This document shows, one piece after another, positions 35,250 through 47,002 of a DNA stretch of 64,000 nt (position 1 is its first letter; each line of letters opens with the position of its first letter). The notes under the pieces are model-generated. The model was not told where the DNA came from. It searched no databases and saw only the letters and a program-made list of their open reading frames with translations. The translations under genes were made by a program, and so were the position numbers. Source of the stretch: Pseudomonas maumuensis (GTDB lineage Bacteria > Pseudomonadota > Gammaproteobacteria > Pseudomonadales > Pseudomonadaceae); contig NZ_CP077077.1 in NCBI RefSeq assembly GCF_019139675.1, forward strand, positions 1,674,001 through 1,738,000, in the 5' to 3' direction.

Positions 35250-36518
35250 TCACTCCACGAACAGGCAGGCGGGTTGTTCCAGCAGGCCGCGCACGGCCTG
35301 GATGAACAGCGCGGCGTCCATGCCATCGACCACGCGGTGGTCGAACGAGCTGGACAGGTTCATCATCTTGCGCACGACGATCTGGCCGTCGATCACCACT
35401 GGCCGTTCGACCATGCGGTTGACGCCGACGATCGCCACTTCCGGAGTGTTGACCACCGGGGTGCTGACGATGCCGCCGAGGGCGCCGAGGCTGGTCAGGG
35501 TGATGGTCGAGCCGGACAGCTCTTCACGGCTGGCCTTGTTGTTGCGCGCCGCGTGAGCGACACGGGCGATCTCGCTGGCGTTGCTCCACAGGCTGCCGGC
35601 TTCGGCATGGCGCAGCACGGGCACCATCAGGCCGTTGTCGCCCTGGGTGGCGATGCCGACATGCACCGCGCCGTGGCGGGTGATGACCTGGGCTTCGTCG
35701 TCGTAGGTGGCGTTGATCTGCGGGAAGTCGCGCAGGGCGACGACCATGGCGCGCACCAGGAACGGCAGCAGGGTCAGCTTGCCGCGGCTGTCGCCATGCT
35801 TGGCGTTGAGCTGCTGGCGCAGGGCCTCGAGGGCGGTGACGTCGATTTCCTCGACGTAGCTGAAGTGGGCGACGCGACGCTTGGCATCCTGCATGCGCTG
35901 GGCGATCTTGCGGCGCAGGCCGATCACCGGCACCTGCTCGCTGTCGGTGCGTTTGCCATAGCCTCCGGGTGCCTGCCCGGTACTGCTCTGCGGCTTGCTG
36001 ATGAAGGCGTCGAGGTCTTCGTGCAGGATGCGTCCGGCCGGGCCGCTACCGTGCACGTAGCGCAGCTCGATACCGGCATCCAGGGCGCGCTTGCGTACCG
36101 CCGGGGAGGCCAGTGGCTTGTCGTGGGCCTCGCGCGGCACGATGGGCGCGGCGACATGATGGGCGGCGACCTGTGGTTGCGCCTCGACGCGTGGTTCAGG
36201 CTGGGCGATGGCTTGCACCGGTGCGGCTGCCGGCTCGGCCGGCTTGGCCTGGGGCGTGTCGACATGGTTGCCGCTGCCTTCGACTTCGATGCGAATCAGC
36301 TCGCTGCCGACCGCCATCACCTCACCAGGCTGGCCGCCCAGGGCCAGCACCTTGCCGCTGACCGGCGAAGGGATTTCCACGGTGGCCTTGTCGGTCATGA
36401 CATCGGCCACCACTTGATCTTCGGCGATCACATCGCCGACCTTGACGAACCATTCCACCAACTCGACCTGCGCGATGCCTTCGCCAATGTCCGGCATCTT
36501 GATGACGTGCGTGCCCAT
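35250..36518 (-). CDS. bkdB: Branched-chain keto acid dehydrogenase E2 (lipoamide acyltransferase)
   Basis: The 422-residue E2 has one N-terminal lipoyl domain with the lipoylated Lys in '[10 protein letters not shown]', a Pro/Ala/Gln/Val-rich linker, a peripheral subunit-binding domain ('[13 protein letters not shown]') and the acyltransferase domain ending with '[12 protein letters not shown]' (HxxxDG active site). It transfers isobutyryl, isovaleryl or 2-methylbutyryl groups to CoA. It is immediately next to bkdA2 and two bases upstream of lpdV. Confidence 0.95.
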   Translation of the reverse strand: MGTHVIKMPDIGEGIAQVELVEWFVKVGDVIAEDQVVADVMTDKATVEIPSPVSGKVLALGGQPGEVMAVGSELIRIEVEGSGNHVDTPQAKPAEPAAAPVQAIAQPEPRVEAQPQVAAHHVAAPIVPREAHDKPLASPAVRKRALDAGIELRYVHGSGPAGRILHEDLDAFISKPQSSTGQAPGGYGKRTDSEQVPVIGLRRKIAQRMQDAKRRVAHFSYVEEIDVTALEALRQQLNAKHGDSRGKLTLLPFLVRAMVVALRDFPQINATYDDEAQVITRHGAVHVGIATQGDNGLMVPVLRHAEAGSLWSNASEIARVAHAARNNKASREELSGSTITLTSLGALGGIVSTPVVNTPEVAIVGVNRMVERPVVIDGQIVVRKMMNLSSSFDHRVVDGMDAALFIQAVRGLLEQPACLFVE

Positions 36519-37577
<1,059 letters not shown>

Positions 37578-37578
37578 C

Positions 37579-39009
<1,431 letters not shown>

Positions 39010-39498
39010 ATGCGTAAACTGGATCGAACGGATATCGGCATCCTCAACAGCCTGCAGGAAAACGCCCGCATCACCAACGCGGAGCTGGCGCGCTCGGTCA
39101 ACCTGTCGCCCACGCCGTGCTTCAACCGGGTCAAGGCCATGGAGGAGCTGGGGGTGATTCGCCAGCAGGTGACGTTGTTGTCACCCGAGGCGCTGGGGCT
39201 GGATGTGAACGTGTTCATCCACGTCAGCCTGGAAAAGCAGGTGGAGCAGTCGCTGCATCGCTTCGAGGAGGAAATTGCCGAGCGGCCGGAGGTGATGGAG
39301 TGCTACCTGATGACCGGCGACCCGGATTACCTGTTGCGGGTGCTGCTGCCAAGCATCCAGGCACTGGAGCGCTTTCTCGATTACCTGACACGCTTGCCCG
39401 GGGTGGCGAACATCCGCTCCAGCTTTGCCTTGAAACAGGTGCGCTACAAGACCGCGTTGCCGTTGCCGGCCAATGGCATGACGTTACGCGAGCAATGA
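39010..39498 (+). CDS. bkdR: Lrp-family activator of the bkd operon
   Basis: The 162-residue protein has an Lrp/AsnC N-terminal helix-turn-helix ('[25 protein letters not shown]') and a C-terminal RAM domain for effector binding and octamer formation ('[16 protein letters not shown]'). BkdR activates bkdA1A2B-lpdV when branched-chain amino acids are present. Divergent position from bkdA1 supports the name. Confidence 0.94.
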   Translation: MRKLDRTDIGILNSLQENARITNAELARSVNLSPTPCFNRVKAMEELGVIRQQVTLLSPEALGLDVNVFIHVSLEKQVEQSLHRFEEEIAERPEVMECYLMTGDPDYLLRVLLPSIQALERFLDYLTRLPGVANIRSSFALKQVRYKTALPLPANGMTLREQ

Positions 39499-39600
39499 TT
39501 CGGGCGCGCAGCCTGGGGTGCTTGATATTTTAAACACCCCCGGCCTATGTTGTGTCCGTCGCCATTCCCGGCATGCGAACACAACAAGAAGGACAGCGTC

Positions 39601-40944
39601 ATGACGACCGAAGGCCCGCGCAACCAGGCAGTGCTCCTGGAGGGTATCGATGAAATCGAGTGCGTCACCCCCGACCTCAACGGCGTGCCCCGCGGCAAGG
39701 TGATGACCGCCGAGGGCTTCCTGGAGGGGCGTCGCTTGCAGATGGCCCGTGGCGTGCTGCTGCAGTGCATCATGGGCGGTTACCCGGCGGCAAAATACTA
39801 TGGCAGCGACGATGGCGACCTGGCGCTGGTGGCCGAACCCTCGCAGATCCACCGCCTGCCTTGGAGCGACGAACCTCGGGCATTGGCGATCTGCGATGCG
39901 GTGGAACTCGATGGCACTCCTTCGGGGTTGTCCAGCCGTGGCCAGCTCAAGGCGGTGATTGCCCGGTACGCCGAGCGCGGGTTGGCACCGGTGGTGGCGA
40001 CCGAGCTGGAGTTCTTCGTGTTCGCCGCCAACAGCGACCCGACCCAGCCGTTCCAGCCGCCGCTGGGCAAGGACGGACGCCGGGAAATGGGCCATTCGGC
40101 CTTCAGTGTCAGCTCCAACAACGGCCTGCGCCCGTTCTTCAACGAGGTGTACCGCTGCATGGCGGCGCTGGGCCTGCCGCGCGACACTTTCATGCATGAA
40201 ATGGGCGTCAGCCAGTTCGAGATCAATCTGCTGCACGGCGATCCGTTACTGCTGGCCGATCAGACCTTCCTGTTCAAGCACCTGCTCAAAGAGGTGGCGC
40301 TGCGCCATGGCCTGACCGTGGTGTGCATGGCCAAGCCGCTGGCGCACACGCCCGGCAGTTCGATGCACATTCACCAGAGCCTGGTGGAAGTCGCCAGTGG
40401 GCGCAATGTGTTCAGCGATGAGCAGGGCAGGGCGACGGACACCTTCCACCATTTCATCGGTGGCCTGCAGGCCTGCCTGGCCGACTTCACCGCGCTGTTC
40501 GCGCCGAACGTCAATTCCTACCAGCGCCTGTGCCACCCCTATGCGTCACCGAACAACGCCTGCTGGTCCGAGGACAACCGTGCCGCGGGCCTGCGCATTC
40601 CGGCCAGCTCGCCTGTGGCGCGGCGGGTGGAGAACCGCCTGCCGGGCGCCGATGCCAACCCCTACCTGGCCATTGCTGCAAGCCTTGCCGCCGGCCTGCA
40701 CGGTATCGAACGGCAGATTGCGCCGACGCCGGCGATCCAGGGCGAGTTCGAGGTGCCTGAGCACCTCAGCCTGCCTTGCACCCTGCATGCCGCACTGGAG
40801 CGCCTCAAGCGCAGCAGCCTGGCGCGGGAACTGTTTGGCAAGGAGTTCATCGAAGGCTACATCGCCACCAAGACCCTGGAACTGAGCGATTTCTTCGATG
40901 AAATCACCCCCTGGGAGCGCCGTGTGCTGGCCGCGCAGGCCTGA
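39601..40944 (+). CDS. Glutamine synthetase-family protein (gamma-glutamylamine synthetase-like)
   Basis: The 447-residue enzyme has the short glutamine synthetase layout: an N-terminal beta-grasp region ('CVTPDLNGVPRGK') and the catalytic domain with 'TELEFFVF', 'HTPGSSMHIHQSL' and 'NSYQRLCHPYASP'. Members of this branch (PuuA-like) ligate glutamate to amines such as putrescine rather than to ammonia; the exact amine is not readable. GAAGGA precedes the ATG. About 100 bases separate it from bkdR on the same strand. Confidence 0.88.
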   Translation: MTTEGPRNQAVLLEGIDEIECVTPDLNGVPRGKVMTAEGFLEGRRLQMARGVLLQCIMGGYPAAKYYGSDDGDLALVAEPSQIHRLPWSDEPRALAICDAVELDGTPSGLSSRGQLKAVIARYAERGLAPVVATELEFFVFAANSDPTQPFQPPLGKDGRREMGHSAFSVSSNNGLRPFFNEVYRCMAALGLPRDTFMHEMGVSQFEINLLHGDPLLLADQTFLFKHLLKEVALRHGLTVVCMAKPLAHTPGSSMHIHQSLVEVASGRNVFSDEQGRATDTFHHFIGGLQACLADFTALFAPNVNSYQRLCHPYASPNNACWSEDNRAAGLRIPASSPVARRVENRLPGADANPYLAIAASLAAGLHGIERQIAPTPAIQGEFEVPEHLSLPCTLHAALERLKRSSLARELFGKEFIEGYIATKTLELSDFFDEITPWERRVLAAQA

Positions 40945-41074
40945 GCGCGACACGACCGCTACTGGATGCGCCCCCTTGGCCCTTTTCGCTGCCTGGGGGC
41001 CTGCGCCAAGATGGATTTGCTTTTATGCTTGCCTGCAACCCAACGCCACCTGGTCAAGGAGCTTGACGGGACGT

Positions 41075-42403
41075 ATGCGAAATATCTGGAAGCCGTTTCA
41101 GTCGCTGTACTTCGCTGCCTTGATGATGCTGATCGGTTCCGGTCTGCTGAGTACCTACCTGGCCCTGCGCCTGGCCGCCGATCACGTCGACAGCCTGTGG
41201 ATCGGTGCGCTGATGGCGGCCAACTACTTCGGCCTGGCGGTAGGGGGCAAGGTGGGACACCGGCTGATTGGCCGGGTCGGGCATATCCGCGCCTATGCCA
41301 CCTGTGCCGGCATCGTCGGCGCGGCGGTGCTTGGGCATGGGCTGACCAACTGGCTGCCGGTGTGGATCGGACTGCGCATGATCGTCGGCCTGGGGATGAT
41401 GTGCCAGTACATGGTCATCGAGAGCTGGCTCAACGAACAGGCCGACGCCAAGCACCGCGGCGCGGTATTCAGCGGCTACATGATCGCCTCCTACCTGGGG
41501 CTGGTGCTCGGCCAGTTGATCCTGGTGGTGCATCCACAGCTGGGGCCGGAACTGCTGATGCTGGTGGCGATGTGCTTTGCCCTCTGCCTGGTGCCGGTGG
41601 CCATGACCCGGCGCATTCACCCTGCGCCGTTGCGCCCGGCGCCGATGGAGCCGAAGTTCTTCATCAAGCGCGTGCCGCAATCGCTGTCCACGGTGCTCGG
41701 TTCGGGCCTGATCGTCGGCTCTTTCTATGGCCTGGCGCCGCTGTATGCATCCAGCCAGGGGCTGACCACCGAGCAGATCGGTCTGTTCATGGGCAGTTGC
41801 ATCTTCGCCGGGCTGCTGGTGCAGTGGCCGCTGGGTTGGCTTTCCGACCGTTATGACCGCGCCGTGCTGATCCGCAGCGTGGCCATCGGCCTGGCCTTGG
41901 CTGCCGCACCGCTGGCGATCCTGCCGGGGGTTCCGCTCGAGCTGCTGTTCGCCATGGGCTTCGTCATTTCGCTGTTGCAGTTCTGCCTGTATCCCCTGGC
42001 GGTGGCGTTCTCCAATGACCATGTGGAGAGCGAACGGCGGGTCTCGCTGACCGCCATGCTGCTGGTCACCTATGGTGTGGGTGCCTGTATCGGGCCATTG
42101 GCGGCCGGGGTGCTGATGAAGCTGCTGGGCGCGCAGATGCTCTACGCCTTCTTCGTGTTCTTCGCGTTGGTGCTGGTGTGGCGCATTCGGCCCAAGGCAG
42201 TCACCGGGCTGCACCAGGTCCAGGACGCGCCGTTGGGGCACGTGGCGATGCCGGCGGCAGGCTCGCCGTTGTCGGCGGCGCTCGACCCACGGGTGGATGA
42301 GCAGACGGTGCAGGAGGTGATGCAGGCGCCGGTGGCGGCGGAGGATACCGAGGAGGATGTCGCTGCGCGGCCGCAGAGCGAAGAGAGCAGGTCGGTATCC
42401 TAG
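41075..42403 (+). CDS. MFS transporter
   Basis: The 442-residue protein has twelve predicted transmembrane segments and MFS loop motifs ('GLAVGGKVGHRLIGRVG', 'GWLSDRYDRAVLI'). It resembles the YcaD-type family. A long acidic C-terminal tail of about 45 residues follows the last helix. ATG 41075 was chosen because the longer frame overlaps the glutamine synthetase-like gene. Substrate unknown. Confidence 0.87.
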   Translation: MRNIWKPFQSLYFAALMMLIGSGLLSTYLALRLAADHVDSLWIGALMAANYFGLAVGGKVGHRLIGRVGHIRAYATCAGIVGAAVLGHGLTNWLPVWIGLRMIVGLGMMCQYMVIESWLNEQADAKHRGAVFSGYMIASYLGLVLGQLILVVHPQLGPELLMLVAMCFALCLVPVAMTRRIHPAPLRPAPMEPKFFIKRVPQSLSTVLGSGLIVGSFYGLAPLYASSQGLTTEQIGLFMGSCIFAGLLVQWPLGWLSDRYDRAVLIRSVAIGLALAAAPLAILPGVPLELLFAMGFVISLLQFCLYPLAVAFSNDHVESERRVSLTAMLLVTYGVGACIGPLAAGVLMKLLGAQMLYAFFVFFALVLVWRIRPKAVTGLHQVQDAPLGHVAMPAAGSPLSAALDPRVDEQTVQEVMQAPVAAEDTEEDVAARPQSEESRSVS

Positions 42404-42425
42404 GTGGCCTGCTCAGTTTCTAATG

Positions 42426-42453
42426 AAAACGCCACCCGATGGGTGGCGTTTTT
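42426..42453. terminator. Bidirectional intrinsic terminator
   Basis: AAAACGCCACCC and GGGTGGCGTTTT form a perfect 12-base stem with a three-base loop between the convergent MFS and flgZ genes; A and T runs serve both strands. Confidence 0.9.
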
Positions 42454-42469
42454 CATGGTCTGGCGGTGA

Positions 42470-43213
42470 TCAATAGTCGTCCTTGTCAAACCGCCGCGCC
42501 TCACGCTGCAGCTGGTAGACGAAGCTCTCGATCTTGCGCTGGGCCTGGCCGTTGAGGTTGTGGAAGCGCACCCCGGCGAAGGTGGTGTTGATACGCTCTT
42601 CGAAATGCAGGTGACGCAGTTCGACCAGTGTGTCGCTCAATCCCAGCGGGTTGCCGGCCTTGAAGCGCTCGTAGACCTGGCCCAGTTGCAGGCGGTCCTC
42701 GACGTTGCCGTCGAAGCGCAGTTTGCAGCCGGTGGCCGAGATATCCAGCAGTTTGCCGCGCAGCGCGCCGTTGCCCTTGAGGTGGGTGCCATCGAGGGTC
42801 ACGTCGACCAGTTGCGACAGCTTCAGCGCGGCGCGGAAGGCGTTGCGGCGCTGGTGATAGGTCACTTCATCGGGCAGCGGGCCACGGTAGCAGCGGTGGC
42901 CGTCGATCTCGGTGATGGTCAGTGGTGTGCTGCTTTCCCAGGCGATGCGCACGCCGTCGTGGAAGCCTTCGATGCGGAAGGGTTCGCCGCTCTCGATGTA
43001 CTTCTCGCCGTCGCGGGGGATCATTTCATCCAGTGCCAGGACACCGCTTTCCCGGTCGACATGCACCACATAGCTCTGGAACCGCTGGCTGCGCTCATGG
43101 AAGCTGATGATCAGCGGGTCGTGGCTATCCAGCAGCTGGCGCAAGTTGGCCGCGATCTCCAAAGGGGTGGTCAGCACCTTTGGGGGCTGGGGAGCATCGG
43201 ATTCATTGAACAC
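42470..43213 (-). CDS. flgZ: PilZ-domain flagellar brake protein (YcgR/FlgZ)
   Basis: The 247-residue protein has an N-terminal YcgR domain and a C-terminal PilZ domain with cyclic di-GMP-binding motifs 'RRNAFR' (RxxxR) and 'DISATGCKL' (D/NxSxxG). When bound to cyclic di-GMP such proteins act on the flagellar motor to slow swimming. It lies downstream of flgN in the same direction, as in other pseudomonads. Confidence 0.92.
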   Translation of the reverse strand: MFNESDAPQPPKVLTTPLEIAANLRQLLDSHDPLIISFHERSQRFQSYVVHVDRESGVLALDEMIPRDGEKYIESGEPFRIEGFHDGVRIAWESSTPLTITEIDGHRCYRGPLPDEVTYHQRRNAFRAALKLSQLVDVTLDGTHLKGNGALRGKLLDISATGCKLRFDGNVEDRLQLGQVYERFKAGNPLGLSDTLVELRHLHFEERINTTFAGVRFHNLNGQAQRKIESFVYQLQREARRFDKDDY

Positions 43214-43303
43214 GGGTTATCAATCTCCAGGCAAAACGGCACACGCAAGTTACGGCATTTTGCCAGTATGTTCCGTGCCTTGATACAACTAAGATAGAAC
43301 TAA

Positions 43304-43771
43304 TCACACTTGGCTGAGTGCGCGGGGCTTGGCCATTGGCGAGGTGCCGCCACGGCTGTCGTAGAGTGACGGAGAATCGCCACCCTGAAGGATTCTGATC
43401 TGATTGGCCGTGCTCTGTTGCTGCACCTGGATGATTCGGCCATTGGTCTCGTTGACCTGCTGGCAGGCATCCATCAGCTCGCCCAGGGCATCGAGTCGGC
43501 TCATGATGGCCTCGCCGTTGCTCGACTGCGCGGCCAGCGCCTGCGCACCTGTACGATCGGCGCTCAGGCCGAGGTCCAGCAGCAGTTGGCTGCGGCGCTT
43601 GCCCTGCTGCTCGAGCAAGATGATCAACGACTGTTTGCGGGCCAGTATGTGCTCCAGGGCCAGCATATCCCGGCCGTGCAGGGCTATCGCTTCGTTTTGC
43701 AGGAGTTCGAGCAGTTCCTGCGTTGGCGCGATGTCGTTTTCGATCAGTTGCAGCAAGGTGATGTCGTGCAT
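43304..43771 (-). CDS. flgN: FlgN export chaperone for hook-associated proteins
   Basis: The 155-residue helical protein has the FlgN pattern ('LLELLQNEAIALHGRDMLALEHI') in its first half. FlgN holds FlgK and FlgL before export. It follows flgM, about 45 bases apart, and is expected to be cotranscribed with it from the sigma-28 promoter upstream of flgM. Confidence 0.9.
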   Translation of the reverse strand: MHDITLLQLIENDIAPTQELLELLQNEAIALHGRDMLALEHILARKQSLIILLEQQGKRRSQLLLDLGLSADRTGAQALAAQSSNGEAIMSRLDALGELMDACQQVNETNGRIIQVQQQSTANQIRILQGGDSPSLYDSRGGTSPMAKPRALSQV

Positions 43772-43817
43772 GGCTAACTCTTGGCGGTTGCGTCCTTGAA
43801 GTCAGCGCGCCTGAAGG

Positions 43818-44132
43818 TCAGCGCTGGGCTTCGAAATCAAGCAGTTTGCTGGCGACACGGTCGGCATCGACCTTGTAGCTGCCATCTGCGATCGCTTGCT
43901 TCAACTCGGCCACACGGGCGCTGTTGACGGTTGGCTGGTCGCGCAGCTTGTCGCTGATCTTCTGCAATTGCTGGGCCTCTGGGCTCAGGTGTACGGCTTC
44001 TCCGCTGGCATTGGCCTGCTTTGGCGCTTCACTGGCCGGGCCGGCTTTATCGGCGGTGCCAGGTGCGGCATTGCCGCGAACGCCGCCCGTGACGGACGGA
44101 GAATTGTTTAGACGACTGAAGTCGATGACCAT
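43818..44132 (-). CDS. flgM: Anti-sigma-28 factor FlgM
   Basis: The 104-residue protein begins '[12 protein letters not shown]' and has the C-terminal helical sigma-28-binding region ('[21 protein letters not shown]'), typical of FlgM. It binds FliA until hook completion allows FlgM export. ATG 44132 has AGGGG upstream; a TTG two codons earlier is less likely. Confidence 0.94.
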   Translation of the reverse strand: MVIDFSRLNNSPSVTGGVRGNAAPGTADKAGPASEAPKQANASGEAVHLSPEAQQLQKISDKLRDQPTVNSARVAELKQAIADGSYKVDADRVASKLLDFEAQR

Positions 44133-44167
44133 GTTCAAAACCCCTGGGAATTAGGACGCATGCCTTG

Positions 44168-44194
44168 CTTTCGGCCTACCCGAGCAAAACTTTA
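44168..44194 (-). promoter_or_regulatory. Sigma-28 promoter of flgMN
   Basis: On the minus strand TAAAG and GCCGAAAG are separated by 14 bases, close to the FliA consensus TAAAG-N14/15-GCCGATAA. It lies about 36-60 bases upstream of flgM. FliA dependence of flgMN is known in P. aeruginosa. Confidence 0.75.
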
Positions 44195-44309
44195 GGCGTG
44201 AATGCATCTCCGCCTCTCGGCACGCGTGCGTAACCCGATGTGTGACACAGTTTAGGGCGCGCGGTTCCACATCGCCAGCGTTCTGTCAGTATCCCGACGC
44301 CGGGTGTCG

Positions 44310-45059
44310 CTACATGGCCACCTCGACCTGGCCGGGCCCAGTGACTCGCGCCTTTACGACGCGTTTGGAGTTCAGGTTGCGTACGCGGATCTGCGTTTGC
44401 AGGCCGCCCTTGTCCAGTGCCTCGCCCGGCATGCGCACGCTGAGGCTGCCACTGCGGGCGATGATCACTACATGGTCGCCCTTGCGCACCACTTCGGCCT
44501 GCTCCAAGTGCTGTTGCGTCAGCACCTGGTCGAGCACCGTGGGGCGCAGCAGCTTCATGCCCAGCGCCTGGTCTAGCTGAGTCAGGTAGCCGGGGCCGAG
44601 GGTGCCTACATCGCGTTCGCGCATGGCCACATCGCCTTCGCCGACCACGCTTTCGCGTTTCAGCGGGCGGGTCATCACCACTACGTCGCGCAACAGGCGG
44701 ACCTGGGCCGGGACGAAAACCGTCCATGGCGCCGCGCCGTCGCAGCGTACTCGTACCGTGACCCGGCCCAGGGGCGTCGAACTTTCCAGCGAGGCATCCA
44801 GCTGCTGGCTGCACAGCGGCATGCGCAGGCGCGGGTCCAAGGTGTTCACCTGGATTTCGTAGCGGCCTGGAGTCTGGGTGGTTGCCAGATAATCCTCTAC
44901 GGTGAATTCAAGAAACCCTTGAGTGACACCGATAAGCTGTTCAGGCAAGGTAAAAGCGTCCGCCAGCGTACGTATGCCGGGTGCCAGCAGGCACAGGGCG
45001 GCCAGTGAGCCGGTCAACAGGCGCGTCAGTCGTCGGAAATTTGTCGTTTTCGTGTACAT
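44310..45059 (-). CDS. flgA: Flagellar P-ring assembly chaperone FlgA
   Basis: The 249-residue protein has an N-terminal signal-type hydrophobic segment ('LLTGSLAALCLLAPGI') and the C-terminal SAF-like domain of FlgA ('VVRKGDHVVIIARSGSLSVRM'). It acts in the periplasm to help FlgI form the P ring. ATG 45059 lacks a clear Shine-Dalgarno sequence. The frame stays open far upstream across cheV, but that part is an antisense shadow. It is divergent from cheV. Confidence 0.92.
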   Translation of the reverse strand: MYTKTTNFRRLTRLLTGSLAALCLLAPGIRTLADAFTLPEQLIGVTQGFLEFTVEDYLATTQTPGRYEIQVNTLDPRLRMPLCSQQLDASLESSTPLGRVTVRVRCDGAAPWTVFVPAQVRLLRDVVVMTRPLKRESVVGEGDVAMRERDVGTLGPGYLTQLDQALGMKLLRPTVLDQVLTQQHLEQAEVVRKGDHVVIIARSGSLSVRMPGEALDKGGLQTQIRVRNLNSKRVVKARVTGPGQVEVAM

Positions 45060-45064
45060 GGCGT

Positions 45065-45091
45065 TCAAAAAAGCAAAGCCCGTGCCGATTT
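45065..45091 (+). promoter_or_regulatory. Sigma-28 promoter of cheVR
   Basis: TCAAA and GCCGATTT are 14 bases apart on the plus strand, about 30 bases upstream of the cheV ATG. It fits the FliA consensus. In P. aeruginosa cheVR is a FliA-dependent class IV operon. The site overlaps the flgA promoter on the other strand. Confidence 0.65.
45072..45088 (-). promoter_or_regulatory. Sigma-54 promoter of flgA
   Basis: On the minus strand TCGGCACGGGCTTTGCT matches YTGGCACGRNNNTTGCW with one clear mismatch and correct spacing. The predicted start, near 45061, is only about two bases before the flgA ATG. flgA is a FleQ/RpoN class II gene in P. aeruginosa. Confidence 0.65.
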
Positions 45092-45122
45092 GGTACTCAG
45101 GCAATCGTTGAAGGAGTCCGGC

Positions 45123-46052
45123 ATGGCTGGAGTGATGGATTCGGTCAACCAGCGCACGCAACTGGTGGGGCAGAACCGCCTGGAGCTGCTGTTGTTTCGC
45201 CTCAATGGCGATCAGCTCTACGGCATCAATGTGTTCAAGGTGCGGGAGGTTTTGCAGTGCCCGGACCTGACGTTGCTGCCACGGTCTCATCCGGTGGTGC
45301 GCGGTGTGGCCAACATTCGGGGGGCGACCATCCCGATCCTGGACCTGTCGATGGCCACGGGCCTTCCGCAGTTGAAGGAAGAAACGCGCAATAGCTTCGT
45401 GATCATCACCGAATACAACACCAAGACCCAGGGCTTCCTGGTGCATTCGGTGGAGCGCATCGTCAACATGAACTGGGAAGAGATCCATCCGCCACCCAAG
45501 GGTACCGGGCGTGATCACTACCTGACCGCCGTGACCCGGGTCGACAACCGCATGGTCGAGATCATCGATGTCGAGAAAGTGCTGGCCGAGGTGGCGCCAT
45601 CGTCCGAGTCTGTATCGGACGGTGTGATCGATGCCGAGGTGCAGGACAAGGCGGTGATGCTGCGGGTTTTGACCGTCGATGACTCGTCGGTGGCGCGCAA
45701 GCAGGTGAGTCGTTGCCTGCAGACCGTGGGCGTCGAGGTGGTGGCGCTCAACGATGGCCGTCAGGCCCTGGATTACCTGCGCAAGCTGGTGGACGAGGGC
45801 AAGCGACCGGAGGAGGAGTTCCTCATGATGATCTCGGATATTGAAATGCCGGAAATGGACGGCTATACCCTCACGGCGGAGATCCGCAGCGATCCGCGCA
45901 TGCAAAAGCTGCACATCTGCCTGCATACTTCGTTGTCTGGGGTGTTCAACCAGGCGATGGTCAAGAAGGTCGGTGCCGATGACTTCCTGGCCAAGTTCAG
46001 GCCGGATGACCTCGCCCAGCGCGTGGTCGATCGGATCAAGGCGAGTCATTGA
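45123..46052 (+). CDS. cheV: Chemotaxis coupling protein CheV
   Basis: The 309-residue protein has an N-terminal CheW domain (residues about 15-160, 'GINVFKVREVLQ', 'RGVANIRGATIPILDLS') and a C-terminal receiver domain with the phospho-acceptor Asp in 'MMISDIEMPEMDGY'. It couples receptors to CheA and adapts by phosphorylation. AAGGAG precedes ATG 45123. It is followed by cheR. Confidence 0.94.
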   Translation: MAGVMDSVNQRTQLVGQNRLELLLFRLNGDQLYGINVFKVREVLQCPDLTLLPRSHPVVRGVANIRGATIPILDLSMATGLPQLKEETRNSFVIITEYNTKTQGFLVHSVERIVNMNWEEIHPPPKGTGRDHYLTAVTRVDNRMVEIIDVEKVLAEVAPSSESVSDGVIDAEVQDKAVMLRVLTVDDSSVARKQVSRCLQTVGVEVVALNDGRQALDYLRKLVDEGKRPEEEFLMMISDIEMPEMDGYTLTAEIRSDPRMQKLHICLHTSLSGVFNQAMVKKVGADDFLAKFRPDDLAQRVVDRIKASH

Positions 46053-46103
46053 AACGGCCGGGGCTCGTCCCCGGCGCTAGCGATTTAAGAAGAGGCGGCA
46101 GCA

Positions 46104-46931
46104 TTGTCTACGGGTAATTTGGATTTCGAACAGTTCCGGGTCTTCCTGGAGAAAGCCTGTGGCATCCTGCTGGGCGAGAATAAGCAGTACCTGGTCTCCA
46201 GCCGTCTCAACAAGCTGATGGAGCAACAGGGCATCAAGTCGCTGGGCGAGCTGGTGCAGCGCATCCAGACCCAGCCACGCGGTGGCTTGCGCGAGCAGGT
46301 GGTCGATGCCATGACCACCAACGAGACGCTGTGGTTCCGCGACACCTACCCGTTCGAGGTGCTCAAGAGCAAGGTGATCCCGGAGTTCATCAAGAACAAC
46401 CCGGGCCAGCGCCTGCGCATCTGGTCGGCGGCCTGTTCCTCCGGGCAGGAGCCATACTCGCTCTCGATGGCCATCGACGAGTTCGAGCGGACCAACCTCG
46501 GTCAGTTGAAGATGGGTGCGCAGATCGTTGCCACCGACCTGTCCGGTGCCATGCTCAACAACTGCAAGACCGGTGAGTACGACAGCCTGGCTATCGCCCG
46601 CGGCTTGTCGCAGGAGCGCCTGCAGCGCTACTTCGACACCAAGGGGCCAGGGCGCTGGGCAGTCAAGCCGCCGATCCGCAGTCGCGTCGAGTTTCGCTCG
46701 TACAACCTGCTCGACAGCTATGCGCCGCTGGGCAAGTTCGACATCGTGTTCTGCCGCAATGTCTTGATCTACTTCTCGGCTCAGGTCAAGAAAGACATCC
46801 TCATGCGTATTCACGGCACTCTCAAGCCCGGGGGTTATCTGTTCCTCGGCGCGTCCGAGGCGCTCAATGGGCTGCCTGACCACTACCAGATGGTCCAGTG
46901 CAGCCCGGGGATCATCTACCAGGCCAAGTGA
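46104..46931 (+). CDS. cheR: Chemoreceptor methyltransferase CheR
   Basis: The 275-residue enzyme has the N-terminal helical CheR domain and the SAM-dependent methyltransferase domain with 'WSAACSSGQEPYSL'. It methylates glutamates on chemoreceptors. The start is TTG, preceded by AGAGGCGG; no ATG fits the domain. It is the distal gene of the cheV-cheR operon. Confidence 0.93.
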   Translation: MSTGNLDFEQFRVFLEKACGILLGENKQYLVSSRLNKLMEQQGIKSLGELVQRIQTQPRGGLREQVVDAMTTNETLWFRDTYPFEVLKSKVIPEFIKNNPGQRLRIWSAACSSGQEPYSLSMAIDEFERTNLGQLKMGAQIVATDLSGAMLNNCKTGEYDSLAIARGLSQERLQRYFDTKGPGRWAVKPPIRSRVEFRSYNLLDSYAPLGKFDIVFCRNVLIYFSAQVKKDILMRIHGTLKPGGYLFLGASEALNGLPDHYQMVQCSPGIIYQAK

Positions 46932-46939
46932 ATGGCAAC

Positions 46940-46973
46940 AAAAAGGCCGGTATCGCGAGATACCGGCCTTTTT
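46940..46973. terminator. Bidirectional terminator between cheR and the autotransporter gene
   Basis: A perfect 15-base stem (AAAAAGGCCGGTATC / GATACCGGCCTTTTT) with a four-base loop separates the convergent genes. Confidence 0.93.
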
Positions 46974-47002
46974 GCTGGCGGTGTGAAAAGCGCTGCGTGC
47001 GA

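Noticed and set aside
44310..46049. 579-residue minus-strand frame continuous with flgA
   Set aside because: Only the last 249 residues are FlgA. The upstream part is antisense to cheV, which is a clear gene with CheW and receiver domains, and a signal peptide occurs at residue 1 of the shorter form.
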